Shown here piece after piece: positions 56,910 to 64,000 of a DNA stretch of 64,000 nt. Origin of the DNA: Neoarius graeffei (lineage: Eukaryota; Chordata; Actinopteri; Siluriformes; Ariidae); the NCBI RefSeq assembly GCF_027579695.1, contig NC_083596.1:51970400-52034399 (forward strand), in the 5' to 3' direction. The notes below the pieces were generated by a model. The model was not told where the DNA came from. It saw nothing but the letters and a program-made list of their open reading frames with translations, and ran no database searches. A program made the position numbers and the translations under genes. Position 1 is the first letter of the stretch; every line of letters starts with the position of its first letter.

Positions 56910-57944
56910 ATAGTTCAGCAGCCATTAAAATATTTCAGTTTTCCACTGAGTTGTGATTTTTTTTTCAGCTGAAGGTTTTTTTCTGTCGCAGCAGCATGAC
57001 GGTGTTTAATCTGGTGTTTTTATGTCATTTCTAAACATTTTGCTTTTATTAATGTTTAATGGTTTAAACACACGTTACTTCCTGTACTGGTGTTTTAGCT
57101 CCTTCATCCACACTGTAGGTTTTTCTCACAGTCTTTAACTGGCATTGAATTCTATTTCTATTTCTGACAGCATTCCATTTATCACCTTCACACTCGCTCT
57201 TTTTACACAGATGTTCCACTAAATTGCCGTAAAAAAGATTCCTGAATATTCTGCCTTTGGTTGTTTACACTGAACCAAAGAAAGCTGGCATGACGCTGCG
57301 CCAGTGTGTGTTTTTACACAGCGTGCCGATGTATAACACACTACACATGAGGAATCCCAAAACCCCGAGCTTCCTAACGCTGCTTTCATAACAATACCAG
57401 CAGGAGAACGGAGTGTCGAGGTGATTTTATTAACGTCATATTTACAGCACTGTTCAAACACAAGCAGAGAAACTGAGAGATCAGAAACATGTTGGAGGAG
57501 AAAGTGAAGAGAAACAGGATTCCCGGAAGATTCCTGGAAGATTACCGCCTTGAACAAGCTGTGAAAAAGAGGCGACTGACACATCAGTACTGAGAACACT
57601 CAACACAGGATTTTAACTCTTTTATAAAACATTTAAGCTTTTTATTTTAAATTAACTTTTTAAAAATATTGTAACTCTTTTATGCAACATATAGGCGGAG
57701 TTTGAGGAACAGTGCTGATGGCTGACTTGTTATTCTTTATGACACAGTGACTGTGAGGACGGTGTTCCTGCTCCACTGCAGGTTTATTAGTGTTTATTTT
57801 TTTAATGAATACTGAATTTAAAAAAAAATAATGTTCAGCTCATAAACGCAGCCTTGAGATGAGAGAAACATTCAGAATAATAAAAAAAGTGATAAATGAT
57901 AGAATAATAATGGAAAAAATACTACACGGGTGTGTAGTTCATCT

Positions 57945-57945
<1 letters not shown>
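56907..57945. other. No gene seen
   Basis: The minus ORF at 57219-57599 (126 codons) has no recognisable domain or splice context. Not called. Confidence 0.5.
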
Positions 57946-57950
<5 letters not shown>

Positions 57951-57978
<28 letters not shown>

Positions 57979-58059
57979 TACACACACGCACACATGATTT
58001 TAAGAGGTGTGTGTAATAATGGAGTTCACACCTCTCACACTAATGAAACTCACACACGT

Positions 58060-58093
<34 letters not shown>

Positions 58094-58120
58094 ACCTACA
58101 TGCTGTAAAATGGTAATGAC

Positions 58121-58190
<70 letters not shown>
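57951..58190. repeat. GA, CA and GT microsatellite group
   Basis: (GA)n at 57951-57977, (CA)n at 58060-58091, (GT)n at 58122-58191. Confidence 0.95.
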
Positions 58191-58191
<1 letters not shown>

Positions 58192-58193
<2 letters not shown>

Positions 58194-58805
58194 AAGATAA
58201 TACACAGCAGGTGTTGAAGTGTGGAATCTCATAATCCTTCTCGCTCTCTCTCATTCATGTCTGTGGAAATTCCAGGTTCATGACAGCTCAAAAACTTTAT
58301 GCACATGACCTCAATCTGCAAACTACATTGAGCCAATCAGGTGCGAGGAGATGCACTGTTCACTAACACTCCTCACTTTCACTGTTAGAAAATAAACAAA
58401 GCATTCATTATGAGAAATTCATGTAGGAAAATAATCAATTCTTAAATACGCTTGTTTTTTTCTCAAATAATTCACTACACAAAATGTTATAATTATTTTC
58501 ACTCCTATTTATCATGTTTTAAATTGAAAAATATTGACGTTATTATAAATGTGAAAAAGTTATTTTTATGTATTATTTTAAATATTCGAATATGTAGGAA
58601 TATTAATGACTGTGTAATAAATATTGATATGGTAGCGTATTATGACACTACCACATATACCTGGAAAATCTTTTTATCACCAGATTTGATGTTTTCATTT
58701 TATTGTGATTTCTTTATATTTATATTTTATTTTGGAACGGTAATATTTTATGATTATTGATAATCACCTGCCTGATAACGTCCTCTTTGCTGTGCATACT
58801 CCATA
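58192..58805. other. AT-rich, no gene seen
   Basis: The 58452-58760 ORF is low-complexity AT-rich translation. Confidence 0.5.
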
Positions 58806-58807
58806 TA

Positions 58808-60396
58808 CAGTGGTGCTTGAAAGTTTGTGAACCCTTTAGAATTTTCTATATTTCTGCATAAATATGACCTAAAACATCATCAGATTTTCACACAAGTCCT
58901 AAAAGTAGATAAAGAGAACCCAGTTAAACAAATGAGACAAAAATATTATACTTGGTCATTTATTTATTGAGGAAAATGATCCAATATTACATATCTGTGA
59001 GTGGCAAAAGTATGTGAACCTCTAGGATTAGCAGTTAATTTGAAGGTGAAATTAGAGTCCGGTGTTTTCAATCAATGGGATGACAATCAGGTGTGAGTGG
59101 GCACCCTGTTTTATTTAAAGAACAGGGATCTATCAAAGTCTGAGCTTCACAACACATGTTTGTGGAAGTGTATCATGGCACGAACAAAGGAGATTTCTGA
59201 GGACCTCAGAAAAAGGGTTGTTGATGCTCATCAGGCTGGAAAAGGTTACAAAACCATCCACCAATCCACAGTGAGACAGATTGTGTACAAATGGAGGAAA
59301 TTCAAGACCATTGTTACCCTCCCCAGGAGTGGTCGACCAACAAAGATCACTCCAAGAGCAAGGTGTGTAATAGTCGGTGAGGTCACAAAGGATCCCAGGG
59401 TAACTTCTAAGCAACTGAAGGCCTCTCTCACATTGGCTAATGTTAATGTTCATGAGTCCACCATCAGGAGAACACTGAACAACAATGGTGTGCATGGCAG
59501 GGTTGCAAGGAGAAAGCCACTGCTCTCCAAAAAGAACATTGCTGCTCGTCTGCAGTTTGCTAAAGATCACGTGGACAAGCCAGAAGGCTATTGGAAAAAT
59601 GTTTTGGACGGATGCGAACAAAATAGAACTTTTTGGTTTAAATGAGAAGCGTTGTGTTTGGAGAAAGGAAAACACTGCATTCCAGCATAAGAACCTTATC
59701 CCATCTGTGAAACATGGTGGTGGTAGTATCATGGTTTGGGCCTGTTTTGCTGCATCTGGGCCAGGACGGCTTGCTGTCATTGATGGAACAATGAGTTCTG
59801 AATTATTCCAGCGAATTCTAAAGGAAAATGTCAGGACATCTGTCCATGAACTGAATCTCAAGAGAAGGTGGGTCATGCAGCAAGACAACGACCCTAAGCA
59901 CACAAGTCGTTCTACCAAAGAATGGTTAAAGAAGAATAAAGTGAATGTTTTGGAATGGCCAAGTCAAAGTCCTGACCTTAATCCAATGGAAATGTTGTGG
60001 AAGACCTGAAGCGAGCAGTTCATGTGAGGAAACCCACCAACATCCCAGAGTTGAAGCTGTTCTGTATGGAGGAACGGGCTAAAATTCCTCCAAGCCGGTG
60101 TGCAGGACTGATCAACAGTTACCGCAAACATTTAGTTGCAGTTATTGCTGCACAAGGGGGTCACACCAGATACTGAAAGCAAAGGTTCACATACTTTTGC
60201 CACTCACAGATATGTAATATTGGATCATTTTCCTCAATAAATAAATGACCAAGTATAATATTTTTGTCTCGTTTGTTTAACTGGGTTCTCTTTATCTACT
60301 TTTAGGACTTGTGTGAAAATCTGATGATGTTTTAGGTCATATTTATGCAGAAATATAGAAAATTCTAAAGGGTTCACAAACTTTCAAGCACCACTG
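58808..60396 (+). mobile_element. Tc1-like transposon, full length, inactive
   Basis: 1589 bp between TA dinucleotides (58806-58807, 60397-60398). Terminal inverted repeats of about 215 bp (58808-59022, 60183-60396) are nearly perfect. They start CAGTGGTGCTTGAAAGTTTG. Long repeats of this kind carry an outer and inner binding site in the IR/DR group of fish Tc1 elements. Confidence 0.95.
59175..60176 (+). pseudogene. Tc1 transposase, two frameshifts
   Basis: Begins MARTKEISEDLRKRVVDAHQ. A helix-turn-helix region has lost a few codons (GKGYKTIHQSTVRQI). GRPTKITPRA is the basic hook, followed by a second HTH. The DDE domain has FWTDANKIELFG (first Asp, with Ala where the family has Glu), QQDNDPKHTS (second Asp) and SPDLNPMEMLW (Glu), the DD34E pattern. 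Frame changes near 59625 and 60000 kill it. The original stop would be TGA at 60174-60176. Confidence 0.92.
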
Positions 60397-60493
60397 TAGC
60401 ATATAATAGTCTAGTATACACTACATAGTGTACACTAGGTAATGCACTACAGTCCAGTAGAACTCTTAGAAATTATCTTCCACCTGATACATT

Positions 60494-60495
<2 letters not shown>

Positions 60496-60558
<63 letters not shown>
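60496..60558 (+). repeat. (GT)n microsatellite
   Basis: About 31 GT units. Confidence 0.95.
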
Positions 60559-60559
<1 letters not shown>

Positions 60560-60727
60560 CTACGTGCGCACGTGCACAATGGAGCACACTTTTAAACAGC
60601 AATTGTTTACATTCTAATAGCAGTGATGCAAAACACACACACACAACAGATATTCTATTTAATTTTATACTATTTTTCATCAATTTCACTGTCCTCCAGT
60701 TTCCAGAATCCCTTTGGCTCAGCATTC

Positions 60728-63575
60728 CCTACTAACTACAGGTCCCCACTACCTACTGGTCCCGACTGTCTACTGGTCCCTAGTACCTCCTGGTCCCTAG
60801 AACCTACCAGGTCCCTACTATCTACTGATCCCTACTACCAACTGGTCAACAGTACTGACTGGTCCATAGTACCTACTAGTCCCTACTACATACCGATCCC
60901 TACTATCTACTGGTCCTTACCATTAACTAGTCCCTCGTACCTACTAGTTCCTCCTACTATCTACCAGTCTCTACAACCTACCAGTCCCTGCTGCCTACTG
61001 ATCCATACTATCTACTTGTCCCTGGACTATACTGATCTCTACTATCTACTGATCCCTCATTTCTACTGGTCCCTATATTCTAATGGTCCCTAGATTCTAC
61101 TGGTCCCTACTACCTTCTGGTCCCTACTACCTACTGATTCCTACTATCTACTGGTCACTAGAACCTACTGGTCCCTACCATCTATTGGTCCCTAAATTCT
61201 CCTGATCCCTAGTTTCTAGTGTTCCCAAGATTCTACTGGTCCCTAGATTCTACTGGTCCCTAGTTCTACTGGTCCCTACAATCTACTGGTCCCTAGATTA
61301 TATGATTCCCTACATTCTTTGGGTCCTTACTATCTGTCAGTCCCTAGCTTCTCCTGGTCCCTAGATTCTACTGGTCCTTAGTTTCTAATGTTCCCAAGAT
61401 TCTATTGGTCCCTCCTGTCTACTGGTCCCTAACTTTTACTGGTCCCTAGGTTCTCCTGGTCCATATATTCTACTGGCCACTAGTATCTATTGTTCCCTAG
61501 ATTCTACTGGTCCTTAGATTATACTGGTCCCCACTGTCTACTGGCTCCTAGATTCTACAGGGTCCTAATTTTTACTGTTTCCTACTTTTTGCTAGCACCT
61601 AGATTCTATGGGCTCCTAGTTTCTACTAATCCCAACTATCTACTGTTCCTTAGATTCTACTTGTCCCTACTATCTACTAGTCCCTAGTTTCTACTGGGCC
61701 TGAGATTCTACTGATCTCTAGATTCTACTGGTCCCTAGATTCTAGTGAACCCAAGATTCTACTGGTCCCAAATTTCTATTGGTCCCTAGATTCTACTGCT
61801 CCCTAGATTCTATAGGTCCCTACTGTCCACTCATCCCTAGATTTTACTGGGCCCTAATTTCTACTGGTTCCTACTTTCTACTCACTCCTAGATTCTATGG
61901 GCTCCTAGTTTCTCATGTTCCAAATTTCTACTGGTCCCTACTGTTTACTCATCCCAAGTGTCTATTGGTCTCAAGTTTCTTGTGTTCCAAAATTCTACTG
62001 GTCCCCACTGTCTAATAGGTTCTACTTGTCCCTAGCTTATAATGGTCCCTAGATTCTAATGGTCCCAAGATTCTACTGGTCCTTAATTTCTACTGTTCCC
62101 AAGATTCTCCTGGTTCCTAGATTCTGAAGGACCCTACTGTCTACTGGTCCCTCAATTCTATGGGTCCCTATTATCTACTGGTCCCTAGTGTCTACTCGTC
62201 CCTAGATTCTACAGGTCCCTCATTTCTAGTGTTCCCTACTGTCTACTGGTCACTAGTTTATTGATTTATATACCACATTTAATATAATGCTCTTTTTATA
62301 CATTCAGCATGTTCAAAAGTGCTTAGTTCTAATGGTCCTTAGTTTCTACTGTTCTTTAGGTTCTACTACTCCCTAGATTCTACTGGCCCCTACTATCTGC
62401 TGGTCCCTAGATTCTAAAGGTCCTTAGGTTCCACTGAGCTCTACTTTGTATTGGTCCCTAGATTCTACTGCTCCCTAGTTTCTACAGGTCCCTAGTTTCA
62501 ACTGGTCCCTAGATTCTACACATTCCTAGATTCTACTGGCCATAAGTTTCTCATGCTCCCAAGATTGTACTGGTACCTAGTTTCTACTTGTCCCAACATT
62601 CTACTTGTCCTTAGATTCTACTGGTCCCTAGCTTCTAGCATAACCTAGACTCCAGTATCAACTGGTCCCTAGATTCTATTTGTCCCTAGATTCAAGATGA
62701 CCCTAGATTCTTCTGGCCCCTACTGTCTACTGGCCCATAGATTCTACAGGTCCCTATTATCAACTGCTCCCTAGATTCTACTTGACCTAAAATTCTACTA
62801 GTCCCTCCTGTCTAATAGGTTCTATTGGTCCCTAGATTATAATGGTCCCTAGGTTCTACTGGTTTCTACTGGTCCCTAGATACTATTGGTCCCTACTGTG
62901 TAATACTTTCTATTGGTCCCTAGATTCAAATGGTCCCTAGTTTCTAGTGTTCCAAGGTTCTACTCATTCCTTCTGTCTATTGGTCCCTTGTGTCTCTTGA
63001 GCTCTAATTTCTACTTGTCCTTAGATTCTACTAATCCCTAGATTCTAAGGGTCTCTAATTTCTACTGATCAATACTTTATTCTGGTCCCTAATTTCGACT
63101 GGACCCAAGATTCTACTGGGCCTTAATTCTACTTGTCCCCTAGATTCTAATCGTTCTTGGATTCTACTGGACCCAACCTTTTACTGTTCCCTAGATTATA
63201 TTGGGCCTATTTTTTACTGGTCCCTAGAGTCTACTGCTCCTTTGATTTGACTGGGTCCTGGTTTCTACTAATCTGTAATTTCTACTGTTCCCGAGTGTCT
63301 AGTATCTACTGGTCCCAATTTTTACATGGCCCCTTGATTCTATTGGTCCTTAGATTTTAGTTTTCCCTAGATTCTACTGGTACCAAGGTTCTACTGGTTC
63401 CTAGTTTCTAATGTCACATAGTTTCTTTTGGTTCCTATTTTTTTAACTGGGCCACTGTTTCTAGTTGCTTTTTCTATTTCTATTGCTCAGTAGTTTTCAG
63501 TGATCACTAATTTTCATTGGTTCCTAATTTATAGTGGTTTCCTAGGTTCTAGTTGGGTCTTGTTTCCAGTGTTCC
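60728..63575 (+). repeat. 17-bp minisatellite, about 2.8 kb
   Basis: Roughly 165 degenerate units of the type CTACTGGTCCCTAGATT. Early units mostly read CTACTGGTCCCTACTAT; later ones have AGATT. A non-repeat island lies at about 62262-62320. Since 17 is not a multiple of 3, all three frames give the same 17-residue periodic peptide; the ORFs (60623-61093, 61490-61687, 61779-62015, 63157-63360) are artefacts. Confidence 0.95.
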
Positions 63576-63597
63576 TAATCTCCTGTACACTTAACAG

Positions 63598-64000
63598 CCA
63601 CTTTATTAGGTACACCAGTACACTGGCAATTTTATACAGTTATCTAATCAGCCAATCAATTGACAGCAGCACAATGCGTAAATCATGCAGATAGAAATCA
63701 AGAGCTTCAGTTAATGTTCACTTCAGTCATCAGAATGGGAAAAATTGTGATCTCTGTAACTTTCACTGTGGCAGTATGGGTGTTGGTTTGAGCCAGATGA
63801 GTATGAGGTTTGAGTATTTCAGAAGCTGCTGATCTCCTGCTGGAGTTTTCACACACAACAGTCTCTAGAGTTTACACAGAATGGGGCGGAAAACAAAAAA
63901 CAATCATCGAATGAGTGAGCGACAGTTCTGTGGGTGGAAACAAACGCCTTGTTGATAAGAGAGGGTCAGAGGGAAATGGACAGATTGGTTCGAGCTGCCA
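63598..64000 (+). mobile_element. Second Tc1/mariner-type element, cut by window end
   Basis: Starts CACTTAACAGCCACTTTATT after TA at 63596-63597. From about 63735 a degraded transposase N-terminus is seen; the readable part ISEAADLLLEFSHTTVSRVY is a helix-turn-helix. Frames are broken. The rest is beyond the window. Confidence 0.75.

Noticed and set aside
57219..57599. 126-codon minus ORF
   Set aside because: No recognisable domain, no promoter or splice context, and composition like its flanks.
60623..63360. Several plus-strand ORFs with repeated YWSLDSTGP-like text
   Set aside because: They are translations of the 17-bp minisatellite; the same peptide period appears in all frames.
60728..63575. 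CRISPR-like array
   Set aside because: Units are contiguous 17-mers without spacers in eukaryotic DNA.

Overview
The window looks like nuclear DNA of a teleost fish. Seven copies of a tRNA-headed V-SINE of the DANA/Mermaid type are present, along with Tc1, PIF/Harbinger and hAT elements, L2, Rex3-like, L1 and Penelope retroelements, Ty3/Gypsy elements, long CA/GT and GATA microsatellites, and spliced vertebrate-style exons. An otophysan (for example catfish-like) host is a guess from repeat style only; I cannot name a species. No RNA gene, CRISPR array or bacterial feature is present.

The only host genes I can support are members of a CALHM-like (calcium homeostasis modulator / FAM26) family, all on the minus strand. 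Copy 1 (4959-6286) and copy 3 (41258-42162) are intact two-exon genes. Copy 2 (35439-38859) has three exons but one frameshift in exon 1. Copy 4 (about 45926-46205) is a decayed exon with a dead splice donor. All keep the same exon-1/exon-2 phase just before the fourth membrane segment. Where readable they keep a CPC motif after TM1, two loop cysteines, and an N-glycosylation site (NET). All lack most of the long cytosolic C-terminus of classical CALHM proteins. Flanking blocks repeat with them (about 34.8, 39.9 and 42.5 kb; 41.03 and 45.54 kb), so the 35-46 kb interval is a tandem duplication array later broken up by transposons.

Layout: 0-4.8 kb, L2 fragment, V-SINE, a degenerate transposon-like coding remnant, a hairpin MITE. 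4.9-6.5 kb, CALHM-like copy 1 with TATA box and an ISRE-like site. 6.6-13 kb, small TE debris (chromovirus fragment, non-LTR RT remnant, nested MITEs, candidate solo LTR). 13.4-29.5 kb, two minus-strand Ty3/Gypsy elements joined head to tail; the outer one is split by a 6.5-kb L1, which itself carries a hAT MITE and a Harbinger MITE. 29.5-34.3 kb, LINE tails, a Penelope-like element with intact RT/GIY-YIG ORF, a chromovirus fragment. 35-46 kb, CALHM-like array. 46-54.3 kb, Rex3-like LINE, L2 tail, GATA block, V-SINE, and an L2 with an intact 1002-residue ORF2. 54-64 kb, Harbinger remnant, dense microsatellites, a complete but dead Tc1 element, a 2.8-kb 17-bp minisatellite and the start of a second Tc1-like element.

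The most unusual things are the short CALHM-like array (one member with a triplicated CCPCCSA/N tail), a classical -1 frameshift heptamer exactly at the gag/pol junction of the 13-20 kb Gypsy element, and the decay of that element almost only by transition-type stop codons. Boundaries of several insertions are fixed by target-site duplications or by an empty paralogous site inside the same window.
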